A stretch of 64,000 nt of DNA from Rhodococcus jostii NBRC 16295 (GCF_001894825.1 NZ_BCWY01000015.1:1-64000), one strand, 5' to 3'; shown: positions 34,740 to 45,377, counted from the stretch's first letter. Notes: generated from the letters alone by a model not told the origin. Made by a program: numbers and translations.

Positions 34740-35078
34740 ATGGCTCATTGCTCGACGACAGCTCCACTCGTGGATGCCATGCCGGCATCGCCGCAGGTCA
34801 CGCCTGCAGAGGCGGAGGTCGCCGAGGTCGATGAAGCCAATGATCGGCCCTGGGTCACCGTCGTGTGGGACGATCCGGTGAATTTGATGCACTACGTCAC
34901 CTACATTTTCCAGAAGCTCTTCGGCTACAGCAAAGCCAAGGCCACGGAACTGATGATGCAGGTGCACTCCGAAGGGAAGGCCGTCGTGTCGAGCGGCTCC
35001 CGGGACAAGGTCGAAAACGATGTACGCAAACTGCACGCCGCGGGTCTGTGGGCCACGATGCAGCGCGACGGCAGCTAA
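34740..35078 (+). CDS. clpS: ClpS adaptor protein
   Basis: A 112-residue ClpS. The core [53 protein letters not shown] and [10 protein letters not shown] are diagnostic. ClpS hands proteins with destabilising N-terminal residues to the Clp protease. It matches Rv1331. The N-terminal 40 residues are variable and acidic. ATG at 34740 is used; a GTG at 34704 in the same frame lies before the likely promoter. Confidence 0.92.
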   Translation: MAHCSTTAPLVDAMPASPQVTPAEAEVAEVDEANDRPWVTVVWDDPVNLMHYVTYIFQKLFGYSKAKATELMMQVHSEGKAVVSSGSRDKVENDVRKLHAAGLWATMQRDGS

Positions 35079-35114
35079 CTTTCCGTTCGGACAGTAAGGA
35101 ATTCGGTACACGAC

Positions 35115-35702
35115 GTGCGGATGTGGAGCAGGAAGAACTCGCTCGGCGGCGTGAAGCTGCGTTCGGAGATGGATGCGCACGAGGCCACGGTGCTGCGATC
35201 GCTGGTCGCGTCCGTCCTCGGACTCCTCGAGGAGCGGGCCGCGTCCGCACCGGAGGACGAACTCGCCGCACTCACCGGGATGCGAACCGGCAACACCACC
35301 GCACCCGACGAGGAGGTCCTCGCCCGGTTGCTGCCCGACTTCCACCGGCCGGACATGGACGCACCCGACGACGACGAGATCCGGGCCGAATCGAAAGCCG
35401 ACATCAACGGCGCGCTCCGCGGACTCCACGAACCGGAGATCATCGACGCCAAACTGGCCGCGGGCTCGGTCATCCTCCGCACCGTGCCCGAGAACGGCGG
35501 CAAGGTGCTGCTCACGCCGGAGCAGGCCGACGCCTGGCTCAGCGGTCTCAACGACATCCGGCTGGCGCTCGGCACCAATCTGGGCATCGACGCCGACACC
35601 TCCGACGAACTCGACCCCGCCGATCCCCGTGCACCGCACCTCGACATCTACCACTGGCTGACCTGGATGCAGGACTCGCTGGTTCAGGTACTCGCACCGT
35701 GA
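35115..35702 (+). CDS. DUF2017 protein (Rv1332-type)
   Basis: A 195-residue acidic protein matching DUF2017, which always seems to follow clpS in actinobacteria. Recognisable stretches are RSEMDAHEATVLRSLVASVL, LLPDFHRPD and a C-terminal LDIYHWLTWMQDSLVQVL. It has been annotated as a regulator in M. tuberculosis (Rv1332), but no DNA-binding motif is visible. The linkage to clpS hints at a role in regulated proteolysis. Its stop overlaps the start of the peptidase gene (GTGA). Confidence 0.8.
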   Translation: MRMWSRKNSLGGVKLRSEMDAHEATVLRSLVASVLGLLEERAASAPEDELAALTGMRTGNTTAPDEEVLARLLPDFHRPDMDAPDDDEIRAESKADINGALRGLHEPEIIDAKLAAGSVILRTVPENGGKVLLTPEQADAWLSGLNDIRLALGTNLGIDADTSDELDPADPRAPHLDIYHWLTWMQDSLVQVLAP

Positions 35703-36769
35703 CGGCCACGACGCCGGGCCGCACCGATTCACTCGTCGACGTGGTGGGCCTGAGCGTCGGGCATCACCACGAACTCGACGCCGACGCGACACTCGGCAGC
35801 GGCGCCGCCACCGGATGCACGGTGGTCCTCGCCCCACACGGCGCGACCGGCGCGGTCGACGTCCGCGGGGGCGGGCCGGGCACACGGGAAACCGACCTCC
35901 TCGACCCCAGCCACAGTGTCCAGAAGGTGCACGCGATCCTCCTGACCGGCGGCAGCGCATACGGCCTCGCCGCGGCGGACGGCGTCATGCGCTGGCTCGA
36001 GGAGCACGGTCACGGAATCGCCATGGGGCAGCCCGATCAGGTGGTTCCCATCGTCCCCGGCGCCGTGATCTTCGACCTGCCGGTCGGCGACTGGCGGATC
36101 AGGCCCACCGCCGAATTCGGTTACCGGGCAGCCGATTCTGCTTCGCACAGCGTGCTGTCGGGGTCGGTGGGTGCCGGGGTGGGAGCGCGCGCCGGCGCGC
36201 TCAAAGGCGGGGTCGGAACGGCGAGCGTCGTCGTCACCGACGGACCGGCGAAGGGCATCACGGTGTCCGCGCTGATGGTGGCCAATCCCGTCGGCACCGT
36301 GTTCGACCCGGCGACGGGGTTGCCGTGGGGCGTCGCCACCGTGGGCGCAGCAGCTTTCGGGCTCCGGCCTCCGGCCGCCGCCGAGGTGTCGGCGGCGCGC
36401 GAACTGCTCGACAAGAGCACCGTCCTCAACACGACCATCGGCGTCGTCGCGACCGATGCCATCCTGGGCAAGGCTGCGATGCGCCGTGTCGCCGTCGCGG
36501 GACACGACGGGCTCGCCCGCGCCATCCGGCCGGCGCATTCGCCGCTCGACGGCGACACGATCTTCGCGCTGTCCACCGGGATCCATCCCGTCCACGCCCC
36601 CGCCGGAGTGCCCGACAGCTTCCCGCCCGACCTGCCCGTCGTCGACGCCGTGTGCGCGGCGGCAGCCGAAGTGGTGGAGAAGGCCATCGTCGACGCCGTC
36701 CTCAGCGCCACCTCCGTCGCGGGAATTCCCACCTACCGCGAACTGTTCCCCTCTGCACTGCGTTCCTGA
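35699..36769 (+). CDS. P1-family (DmpA-like) peptidase/aminohydrolase
   Basis: A 356-residue member of peptidase family S58 (DmpA/P1). It has DVVGLSVGHHHELDADATLGSGAATGCTVV at the N-terminus, LTGGSAYGLAAADGVM, VGAGVGARAGALKGGVG, and the autoprocessing/nucleophile region around VLNTTIGVVATDAIL. Family members are aminopeptidases or amide hydrolases matured by self-cleavage. It matches Rv1333. The GTG start at 35699 overlaps the DUF2017 stop. Its own stop codon lies inside the first unit of a 17-bp tandem repeat, so the repeat forms its last codons. Confidence 0.85.
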   Translation: MTATTPGRTDSLVDVVGLSVGHHHELDADATLGSGAATGCTVVLAPHGATGAVDVRGGGPGTRETDLLDPSHSVQKVHAILLTGGSAYGLAAADGVMRWLEEHGHGIAMGQPDQVVPIVPGAVIFDLPVGDWRIRPTAEFGYRAADSASHSVLSGSVGAGVGARAGALKGGVGTASVVVTDGPAKGITVSALMVANPVGTVFDPATGLPWGVATVGAAAFGLRPPAAAEVSAARELLDKSTVLNTTIGVVATDAILGKAAMRRVAVAGHDGLARAIRPAHSPLDGDTIFALSTGIHPVHAPAGVPDSFPPDLPVVDAVCAAAAEVVEKAIVDAVLSATSVAGIPTYRELFPSALRS

Positions 36770-36820
36770 CAAGACTGCGTTCCTGACAAAGCTGAGTTCC
36801 TGACAAGACTGCGTTCCTGA
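36757..36820. repeat. 17-bp direct tandem repeat, nearly four copies
   Basis: Units begin at 36757, 36774, 36791 and 36808. The consensus is ACTGCGTTCCTGACAAG; unit 2 has one change, unit 3 has two and the last unit is truncated after 13 bases. The first copy contains the stop codon of the P1 peptidase. The array lies just upstream of mec. Confidence 0.95.
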
Positions 36821-36859
36821 GGTACCGGCCGGTCGGTGGCCGACTCGACCGTCCGCACC

Positions 36860-36880
36860 TAGGATGGCGCTCACGGAGGT
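36860..36880 (+). promoter_or_regulatory. mec promoter -10 and ribosome site
   Basis: TAGGAT (36860-36865) fits a -10 and contains the in-frame ATG at 36864. GGAGGT (36875-36880) is seven bases before the GTG at 36888. Together they favour the GTG as the mec start. Confidence 0.55.
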
Positions 36881-36887
36881 GGATGAC

Positions 36888-37340
36888 GTGCTGGTGATTC
36901 GATCGGACCTCGTCGAGGCGATGGTCGCGCATGCGCGCGCCGACCACCCGGACGAGGCGTGCGGGGTCATCGCCGGGCCCGAGGGCTCCGACCGCCCCGA
37001 ACGGCACATCCCGATGATCAACGCCGAACGCTCGCCGACGTTCTACCGATTCGACTCGGGAGAGCAACTGAAGGTGTGGCGGGCCATGGACGACGCCGAC
37101 GAGGTGCCCGTGGTGATCTACCACTCGCACACCGCCACCGAGGCGTACCCCAGCCGGACCGACATCTCCTTCGCATCCGAACCGGACGCCCACTACGTGC
37201 TGATCTCCACCCGCGATCCCGACACCCACGAATTGCGCAGCTATCGCATCGTCGACGGTGTCGTCACCGAGGAACCCGTCGACGTGGTCCAGAGCTACAA
37301 GTTCGCCCACACCTCCGTCGCGGACGTCCCCGACAAGTGA
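36888..37340 (+). CDS. mec: CysO-cysteine peptidase Mec
   Basis: A 150-residue JAMM (Mov34/MPN+) metallopeptidase. The zinc motif is complete: HSH followed by seven residues, then SRTD (YHSHTATEAYPSRTDI), plus the catalytic Glu in EACGVIAG. In M. tuberculosis Mec (Rv1334) releases cysteine from the C-terminus of CysO-Cys. It is followed by cysO and cysM, forming the same pathway unit. GTG at 36888 is chosen from the ribosome site at 36875-36880; the ATG eight codons earlier overlaps the -10. Confidence 0.92.
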   Translation: MLVIRSDLVEAMVAHARADHPDEACGVIAGPEGSDRPERHIPMINAERSPTFYRFDSGEQLKVWRAMDDADEVPVVIYHSHTATEAYPSRTDISFASEPDAHYVLISTRDPDTHELRSYRIVDGVVTEEPVDVVQSYKFAHTSVADVPDK

Positions 37341-37403
37341 TGGTGCCGTCCGACGCGACGGGCCCGCGGCAGGAAGACACCCCCCATCCCCGAGGAGCCG
37401 ACC

Positions 37404-38647
<1,244 letters not shown>

Positions 38648-38666
38648 CGACGGCGGTGTGTGGATC

Positions 38667-39341
38667 ATGACTTCTTCGTTCGATTCCTCGCGATTCGGCT
38701 CGCCGGTGCCGAGGGGCGGCGCATCACCGACGCCGTCGCCGAAGTCGAGGCCGCTGTGGTTGCAGTCCGCGGTCCTCGTCGGCACCTTCACGATGCTGCT
38801 GTACGTCATCGAAATCGTCGACGTCCTCTCCGACGAACGGCTCGAGCAGAACGGCGTCGAACCGCGCTCGATCGACGGACTATGGGGGATCCTGTTCGCC
38901 CCGGTCCTTCACGACGACTGGGCGCACCTGATCGCGAACACCGTCCCGCTGCTGGTCCTCGGGTTCCTCGTGCTGCTGTCGGGCATCGCCCGCGGCCTGG
39001 CGGCCACCGGGATCATCTGGGTGGTCGGAGGTCTGGGCACATGGCTGACCGGCGGATCCTATTCCAACCACATCGGCGCCTCGGTCCTGATCTTCGGCTG
39101 GCTCGCCTACCTGCTGGTCCGGGGAGTGTTCGCCCGGAGTCTCGGCCAGATCCTCGTCGGTGTGGTGGTGTTCGTCGTCTACGGCAGTCTGCTGTGGGGG
39201 GTGCTGCCGAGCGCGCCGGGAGTGTCCTGGCAAGGACACCTGTTCGGGGCCGTGGGCGGCGTCGTCGCAGCCTGGCTGCTGTCCGCGGACGCCAGGAAGC
39301 AGCGGGCGCAGAAAGCGGTGGGGCCGCAGTCGTTCGGCTGA
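38667..39341 (+). CDS. Rhomboid-family intramembrane serine protease
   Basis: A 224-residue membrane protein with about six hydrophobic segments. The rhomboid catalytic pair is present: Ser in SNHIGASVLIFGWLAYLL and His in SWQGHLFGAVGG; DDWAHLIANTVPLLVLG matches the conserved HxxxN region. It matches Rv1337, which also follows cysM. Substrate unknown. ATG at 38667 is chosen; GTG at 38658 is in frame. In M. tuberculosis murI follows, but here the next gene is a second cysM. Confidence 0.88.
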   Translation: MTSSFDSSRFGSPVPRGGASPTPSPKSRPLWLQSAVLVGTFTMLLYVIEIVDVLSDERLEQNGVEPRSIDGLWGILFAPVLHDDWAHLIANTVPLLVLGFLVLLSGIARGLAATGIIWVVGGLGTWLTGGSYSNHIGASVLIFGWLAYLLVRGVFARSLGQILVGVVVFVVYGSLLWGVLPSAPGVSWQGHLFGAVGGVVAAWLLSADARKQRAQKAVGPQSFG

Positions 39342-39419
39342 TCGTCCCCCGGGCGACGAATATGCGGTCTAGCGGCGTGTACTCCGCATCAGACCGCTGA
39401 GCGAACGGCCTGCTGGTAG

Positions 39420-40637
<1,218 letters not shown>

Positions 40638-40750
40638 CGGAGCCGGAACTTCGGTAGATCATCGTGGTCAGGTCACAGTTCCCCATCGGTTGTGAGGTCG
40701 ACGCGCCAATTCCGTCGGAAGCTTTTTCCGCAACGGGTCGTCGTGGCAGC

Positions 40751-41518
40751 ATGGCGGGTATGCGCATTACCGTCCTGGGGTGTTCAGGGAGCGTCTCCGG
40801 ACCAGACTCACCTGCATCGGGTTATCTGTTGACCGCGCCGGACACACCGCCGCTGGTACTCGACTTCGGACCCGGTGTCCTCGGTGCGCTCCAGCGATTC
40901 GCCGATCCCGGCGAGGTCTCCGTCCTGCTCAGCCACCTGCACGCAGACCACTGCCTGGACCTGCCGGGACTGCTCGTCTGGCGTCGTTACCATCCCCACC
41001 CGCCGACAGGTCGCGCACTCGTCTACGGCCCCTCCGACACCGCCCGCCGCATCGGCGTCGCGTCCGCGGAGTGCGGCGGCGACATCGACGACATCTCCGA
41101 CACGATCGACCTGCACCACTGGATCGACGGTGAGCCCGTCACGTTCGGCGACCTGACCATCACCGCGCGGCGGGTCAACCACCCGCCCGAGGCCTACGGG
41201 TTCCGCGTGACCAACGGCGCCGGACGAACCCTCGTCTACACCGGCGACACCGGCATGTGCGAAGAAGTGATCGAACTCGCCCGCGCGGCCGACGTGCTGC
41301 TCGCCGAGGCGTCATGGACGCACAGCCCCGACCGCCCCGAAGGCATCCACCTCTCGGGCACCGAGGCCGGTCAGGTCGCACACCGTGCCGGTGTCGCCGA
41401 ACTGCTGCTCACTCACATACCGCCATGGACGTCCCGCGAAGACGTCATCGCCGAGGCCAAGGCCGAATTCTCCGGCCCCGTCCACGCGGTGTCCGCGGGC
41501 GGCGTCTACACCGTCTGA
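40751..41518 (+). CDS. MBL-fold cyclic-nucleotide phosphodiesterase (Rv1339-type)
   Basis: A 255-residue metallo-beta-lactamase-fold protein. The start MRITVLGCSGSVSGPDSPASGYL, the metal motif LLSHLHADHCLDLPGL, YTGDTG and LLLTHIPPWTSREDV match M. tuberculosis Rv1339 closely, reported as an atypical class II cAMP phosphodiesterase. It would lower cAMP made by the cyclase at 6505-8085. An older reading of the family is RNase Z-like. ATG at 40760 is an alternative start; the longer frame to 40664 lacks support. Confidence 0.85.
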   Translation: MAGMRITVLGCSGSVSGPDSPASGYLLTAPDTPPLVLDFGPGVLGALQRFADPGEVSVLLSHLHADHCLDLPGLLVWRRYHPHPPTGRALVYGPSDTARRIGVASAECGGDIDDISDTIDLHHWIDGEPVTFGDLTITARRVNHPPEAYGFRVTNGAGRTLVYTGDTGMCEEVIELARAADVLLAEASWTHSPDRPEGIHLSGTEAGQVAHRAGVAELLLTHIPPWTSREDVIAEAKAEFSGPVHAVSAGGVYTV

Positions 41519-41550
41519 AGCCGTGTGCCCGCACCCCACAGTGGGGCGAC

Positions 41551-41556
41551 TAGGCT
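41551..41556 (+). promoter_or_regulatory. -10 hexamer of a leaderless rph promoter
   Basis: TAGGCT ends seven bases before the GTG at 41564, which supports that start over the longer frame. Confidence 0.5.
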
Positions 41557-41563
41557 CTCCGCT

Positions 41564-42352
41564 GTGACCACACGAGAAGACGGTAGGGCGGACGACGAAC
41601 TCCGCGAGGTCAAGATCACCCGGGGGTTCACCACTCATCCCGCGGGATCGGTTCTGGTGGAATTCGGCAACACCAGGGTGATGTGCACGGCCAGTGTGGA
41701 GGACGGTGTTCCCCGCTGGCGTCAGGGCTCCGGACTCGGCTGGTTGACGGCCGAGTACGCGATGCTGCCCGCCGCCACCCACACCCGCAGCGGCCGAGAG
41801 TCCGTCAAGGGCAAGGTCGGTGGACGTACCCAGGAGATCAGCCGATTGGTCGGCCGCTCCCTCCGCGCCTGCATCGACCTCGCCGCGATCGGTGAGAACA
41901 CCATCGCCCTCGACTGCGACGTTCTGCAGGCGGACGGCGGAACCCGCACCGCCGCCATCACCGGCGCCTACGTCGCCCTCGTCGACGCGGTGACCTACCT
42001 CCGTGCCGCCGGCCGCCTCGCCGACCCCCAGCCGATCTCCTGCGGCATCGCCGCGGTGAGCGTCGGTGTCGTCGACGGCCGGGTGCGCCTCGACCTGCCG
42101 TACGAGGAGGATTCGCGCGCCGAGGTCGACATGAACGTGGTCGCCACCGACACCGGCACCCTCGTCGAAATCCAGGGCACCGGGGAAGGGGCGACCTTCC
42201 CGCGGAGCACGCTCGACAAACTCCTGGACTCGGCGTTGGCCGGGTGCGAGCAACTCTTCGAGATCCAGAAGGCCGCACTCGAACTGCCGTACCCCGGAGT
42301 GCTGCCCGAGCCGAAGGTCCCGGAGACGTCGAAGAAGAAGTTCGGGAGCTGA
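41564..42352 (+). CDS. rph: Ribonuclease PH
   Basis: A 262-residue phosphorolytic 3'-5' exoribonuclease. It shows [39 protein letters not shown] in the N-terminal core, [20 protein letters not shown], and [25 protein letters not shown], all conserved in RNase PH. It trims tRNA 3' ends using phosphate. It matches Rv1340 and is followed four bases later by rdgB, as in M. tuberculosis, so the pair is an operon. Confidence 0.95.
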   Translation: MTTREDGRADDELREVKITRGFTTHPAGSVLVEFGNTRVMCTASVEDGVPRWRQGSGLGWLTAEYAMLPAATHTRSGRESVKGKVGGRTQEISRLVGRSLRACIDLAAIGENTIALDCDVLQADGGTRTAAITGAYVALVDAVTYLRAAGRLADPQPISCGIAAVSVGVVDGRVRLDLPYEEDSRAEVDMNVVATDTGTLVEIQGTGEGATFPRSTLDKLLDSALAGCEQLFEIQKAALELPYPGVLPEPKVPETSKKKFGS

Positions 42353-42356
42353 CTCG

Positions 42357-42974
42357 GTGCCGGAAACCATGCGAGTACTGGTGGCCAGCCGCAACGCGAA
42401 GAAACTCCGGGAACTGCATCGCGTCCTGAGGGCCGCGGGGGTCGACGGGATCGAACTGGTCGGGCTGGATGCGGTGCCCGAATACCCCGAGGCCCCCGAA
42501 ACGGGTGCCACGTTCGAGGAGAATGCTCTGGCGAAAGCGCGAGACGGCGCCTCGGTGACCGGATTACCCTGCGTCGCAGACGATTCCGGTATCGAGGTGG
42601 ACGCCCTGAACGGTATGCCGGGCATCCTGTCCGCCCGCTGGTCGGGTACGCACGGCAATGATCCCGCGAATACGGCTCTCGTGCTGGCGCAGCTCGGCGA
42701 CGTGCCCGACGAGCGGAGGGGAGCGGCATTCGTCTCGGCGTGTGCACTCGTCGTGCCCGGCGGTGACGAGGCAGTGGTCCGGGGAGAATGGCGGGGTAGC
42801 ATCGCCCGTGAGCCCGTCGGCGACGGCGGATTCGGGTACGACCCCGTCTTCGTGCCGGAGGGTGACACCCGGTCGGCGGCCCAGCTGTCACCCGAGGAGA
42901 AGGACGCGTCCTCCCACCGCGGGCGTGCCCTGATTCAGCTGGTCCCCGCTCTGGCGGCACTCACGGGACGCTGA
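42357..42974 (+). CDS. rdgB: dITP/XTP pyrophosphatase
   Basis: A 205-residue Ham1/RdgB protein. The signature strings are VLVASRNAKKLREL, ATFEENALAKAR, CVADDSGIEVDALNGMPG and DGGFGYDPVFVPEG. It hydrolyses dITP and XTP to monophosphates, keeping these bases out of nucleic acids. It matches Rv1341. GTG at 42357 is used; ATG at 42369 is also possible. Confidence 0.95.
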   Translation: MPETMRVLVASRNAKKLRELHRVLRAAGVDGIELVGLDAVPEYPEAPETGATFEENALAKARDGASVTGLPCVADDSGIEVDALNGMPGILSARWSGTHGNDPANTALVLAQLGDVPDERRGAAFVSACALVVPGGDEAVVRGEWRGSIAREPVGDGGFGYDPVFVPEGDTRSAAQLSPEEKDASSHRGRALIQLVPALAALTGR

Positions 42975-43024
42975 CCTCGCTACGCTGCAGGGGTACTCAT
43001 TCCGCTGTAGGGGAGGAGGTTCCC

Positions 43025-43111
43025 ATGTCTCCGATGATGGTGCCGCAGACACCGCTCGGCTGGCTGACGTACGTGATCGCGATGATCACCGGGCAGCCGG
43101 CGATCATGTGA
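43025..43111 (+). CDS. 28-residue hydrophobic small ORF with strong ribosome site
   Basis: A 29-codon frame starting at ATG 43025 and ending TGA at 43111. AGGAGG at 43014-43019, within GGGGAGGAGG, sits at ideal distance. The peptide has a hydrophobic core (LGWLTYVIAMITG) that could span or lie on the membrane. It follows rdgB by 50 bp and precedes the convergent DUF3817 stop by 18 bp. No family is recognised. Its reality rests on the ribosome site, a clean start and stop and the hydrophobic pattern. Confidence 0.5.
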   Translation: MSPMMVPQTPLGWLTYVIAMITGQPAIM

Positions 43112-43129
43112 CAGAGCGGTTCGGCTCGA

Positions 43130-43495
43130 TCAGAGACCGAAGTCGCGGCGGACCTGCTTGGTCCGCTGGTGCTCGACGTAGAACGACAGGAACGGAATGG
43201 TGCCGGCGAGAAGCGTTCCGACCGTACGGCCCGCGGGCCAGCGCACCTTGACCGCAAGGTCGAGCGTCACCAGCAGGTAGACGAAGTACACCCAGCCGTG
43301 GACCACGGCGATCCAGGTGGGCAGGTTGTCGACCTTGAAGATGTACTTGGCCACCATTTCGGCGGTGAGGACCAGCAGCCACACGCCGGTGGCGTAGGCG
43401 AGGACGCGGTAGCGCAGGAGCGCGGGAGCGATCTTCTTCTGCTTCGCGGTGTCTGCGACCGAACCGGCAGTCGTCTCGTCTTGGCCCGTGCTCAC
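43130..43495 (-). CDS. DUF3817 membrane protein (Rv1342c-type)
   Basis: A 121-residue protein with three hydrophobic segments: ATGVWLLVLTAEMVAKYIF, VHGWVYFVYLLVTLDL and TVGTLLAGTIPFLSFYVEH. RYRVLAYATGVWLL and HGWVYFVYL are DUF3817 features. It matches Rv1342c by position and has a paralogue at 12119. The start overlaps the stop of the preceding membrane-protein gene by four bases. Function unknown. Confidence 0.8.
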   Translation of the reverse strand: MSTGQDETTAGSVADTAKQKKIAPALLRYRVLAYATGVWLLVLTAEMVAKYIFKVDNLPTWIAVVHGWVYFVYLLVTLDLAVKVRWPAGRTVGTLLAGTIPFLSFYVEHQRTKQVRRDFGL

Positions 43496-43893
43496 GTGGT
43501 GCTCCTATCGGTCTCGCGAGCGGACAGCTCGGCGAGGTACTGGTTGTACTGCGAAATCTGCAGGCTCTCGAGATCGTCCGGATCGTCGTCCTCGGCCACC
43601 CGGGGGCGAGGGGGCAGGATGTCTGCCGGGATCTCCCGCAGGTCGTCGGGAGCATCCAGGACGTCGGCGGTGTCGGCCGGTTCGGCGTCCTCGAGCTGCA
43701 CGAACCGGCGGTAGGCGTAGACGAAGAACGCCGCGAACAGGGGCCACTGGAATGCGTAGCCGAGATTCTGGCCGGTGCCGCCCACCGCCTCGAAACGTGT
43801 CCACTGCCACCAGCCGAGTGCAAGGCACCCCACAGCCCCGACGGCCACGAACAGGATCAGCGCGGGGCGGCGTTGCTTACGGTTTCCGGACAC
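43492..43893 (-). CDS. Single-pass membrane protein (position of Rv1343c/LprD)
   Basis: A 133-residue protein with hydrophobic segments PALILFVAVGAVGCLALGWWQW and FQWPLFAAFFVYAYRRF, then an acidic soluble tail (AEDDDPDDLESLQISQYNQYLAELSA). The gene pair with DUF3817 matches Rv1343c-Rv1342c. M. tuberculosis LprD is called a lipoprotein; the only Cys here is inside the first helix (VGCLA) and makes a poor lipobox. The C-terminal NQYLAEL motif is common in actinobacterial proteins of this group. Function unknown. GTG start. Confidence 0.75.
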   Translation of the reverse strand: MSGNRKQRRPALILFVAVGAVGCLALGWWQWTRFEAVGGTGQNLGYAFQWPLFAAFFVYAYRRFVQLEDAEPADTADVLDAPDDLREIPADILPPRPRVAEDDDPDDLESLQISQYNQYLAELSARETDRSTT

Positions 43894-44037
43894 GTAACGA
43901 CGGTACCTGAATCGCCGAATGCGCTGCTAGGAGAGGTTGCCGCTATGGCGGCGGTCACAAGTGCCGCCACGTGCGCCCGACGGGCCGCGAGGCGCTGTCG
44001 AAGATGTAACCGCCGAATGGGCGAAAAGCCCGAGAAG

Positions 44038-44122
44038 TGCGCGAGGGGGGACTCGAACCCCCACGTCCTTTCGGACACCAGGACCTAAACCTGACGCGGC
44101 TGCCTAATTACGCCACTCGCGC
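44038..44122 (-). tRNA. tRNA-Leu (anticodon TAG)
   Basis: An 85-nt class II tRNA on the minus strand. The acceptor GCGCGAG (5' end at 44122) pairs with CTCGCGC, the discriminator is A at 44038, the anticodon loop is TTTAGGT (anticodon TAG), there is a long variable arm and the T arm contains GTTCGAG. CCA is not encoded. It sits at the boundary between two blocks that are separate in M. tuberculosis. Confidence 0.95.
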
Positions 44123-44203
44123 GCGATGGACAGACTACGCCATGAACCAATGCACCCCCCGCAACACATGTCAATCGGCTCGTTCGCCCCCGTCGCGGCT
44201 CTT

Positions 44204-44558
44204 TCATCCGGCCCACGTCGCAGTCTGGCTGTGGCAGTTGGGGCACAGGATTCGAACTTCCTCCAAGCGGGAGTCCGACGGGTCACCCCGTATGTGGGCC
44301 ACGTGCAGGATCAGTGGGAGTCCGCACCAGCCGTCACCGAGGCCGCAGAGAACGCATATGTGTTCGACTCCGGCCTCGATCAGGGCCCGGCGCAACAGAT
44401 GTGGTTTCACTCGTGTGCTACCTGGTGGTCGTTCCACGAGAATCTCCTCCCACGACATGCGATTGCGAGCCGGTTTGCCCTTGGTAGTAGCGCATGACAC
44501 CGGCGAAGCTCGTCGATTCTGCGACCGCCTGCCCGAGCACTTCCCGCGTGTACTTCAT
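44204..44558 (-). pseudogene. Broken HNH endonuclease
   Basis: The N-terminal part (MKYTREVLGQAVAEST, from ATG 44558) and the C-terminal part (ARNRMSWEEILVERPPGS, then CVLCGLG and RILCPNCHSQT) both belong to one small HNH-endonuclease family but are in different frames. They join near 44490, with the linker region shortened, so an internal deletion and frameshift have split the gene. The usual HVDH-type catalytic segment reads HVAHIRGD here. The ATG overlaps the stop of the upstream HhH gene (ATGA), so it was once coupled to it. The C-terminal piece alone is still open for 98 codons. Confidence 0.7.
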
Positions 44559-45214
44559 CGCGCACCCGCCACCCGCCGCTGTGCGCGCTGGTATCGCCAG
44601 ACGGCGTGGGTGAAGGCGGCGGAGGTGATCTCCAGCCGTGCTGCTGCGGCGGCGACGAGGTCTTCGGCCTGTGTTGCGGAGGCGGGTGATTCGAGTTCGA
44701 GCGCCTCACTGACGAAGTCGCACAACAATTCTCGAGATCCGGCTGTGTGGATGCCGAGTTGCATGACGAAGCAGTCCCAGGTGGCGACGCCGAACCCGGG
44801 CACCCCGACGACCGCGCTGCGCTGTGCGTCGTCGTCGCGGAGATCGGCCGAGGTGGTGCAGCCCAGTCCGGTGAGCGCGCGTGCTGCCGACGCGACGGCC
44901 TCGGCCTTGGTGGTGTAGTTCCCGGGTACCCGCTGCCTGTTGTCCAGGATCTCGAGGAGGCTCTCGGGCTCGTCGGCGTGTGCGGCGAGTGCGGTCAGGT
45001 CGTCGAGAGGCGCGGTGCGGTGATCGCGCCAGCGGGTGATGACGGCGCGGACGCCCGAGGTGGGCGTGCCGTACGTGGCGCGGGCCGTGAATGCCGCATC
45101 GAGGAGACCGGCTTCGATCTCCTGCGGCCATCCCTCCGTCCAGTGCGGCCAGGAGTCCCTCGGCAGCTCGGCTTCGACGTGGTCGAGTAGGGCGCGGACG
45201 TGTGCAGTGCTCAT
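44555..45214 (-). CDS. Uncharacterised protein with helix-hairpin-helix-like motif
   Basis: A 219-residue protein. The stretch VVGVPGFGVATWDCFVMQLG resembles the hairpin and following helix of HhH-GPD DNA glycosylases, and the preceding YTTKAEAVASAARAL resembles the helix before it. No catalytic Lys/Asp pair could be assigned with confidence, so enzymatic activity is uncertain. GGGGGGAAGAA lies just before the ATG at 45214. It overlaps the broken HNH gene by four bases. The two have no counterpart between the M. tuberculosis blocks and may be a small acquired unit. Confidence 0.55.
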   Translation of the reverse strand: MSTAHVRALLDHVEAELPRDSWPHWTEGWPQEIEAGLLDAAFTARATYGTPTSGVRAVITRWRDHRTAPLDDLTALAAHADEPESLLEILDNRQRVPGNYTTKAEAVASAARALTGLGCTTSADLRDDDAQRSAVVGVPGFGVATWDCFVMQLGIHTAGSRELLCDFVSEALELESPASATQAEDLVAAAAARLEITSAAFTHAVWRYQRAQRRVAGAR

Positions 45215-45377
45215 TTCTTCCCCCCGGGAGAATGGCTGTGTGCGGTTCCTGGATCGAACACTAGTGCGAGGGTCCGACAGGTTCGGTTTCGTTGCTGTGT
45301 GGGCCCCGCTTCGAGGGTGCAGACGTGCATGAACCTGGGACTTCGTCAAGGTGGTAACGAATTGATAACGATTAACG

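Noticed and set aside
44123..45214. Integrated element using tRNA-Leu as attachment site
   Set aside because: The HNH/HhH genes lie on the 5' side of the tRNA, there is no integrase and no repeat of the tRNA end was seen.
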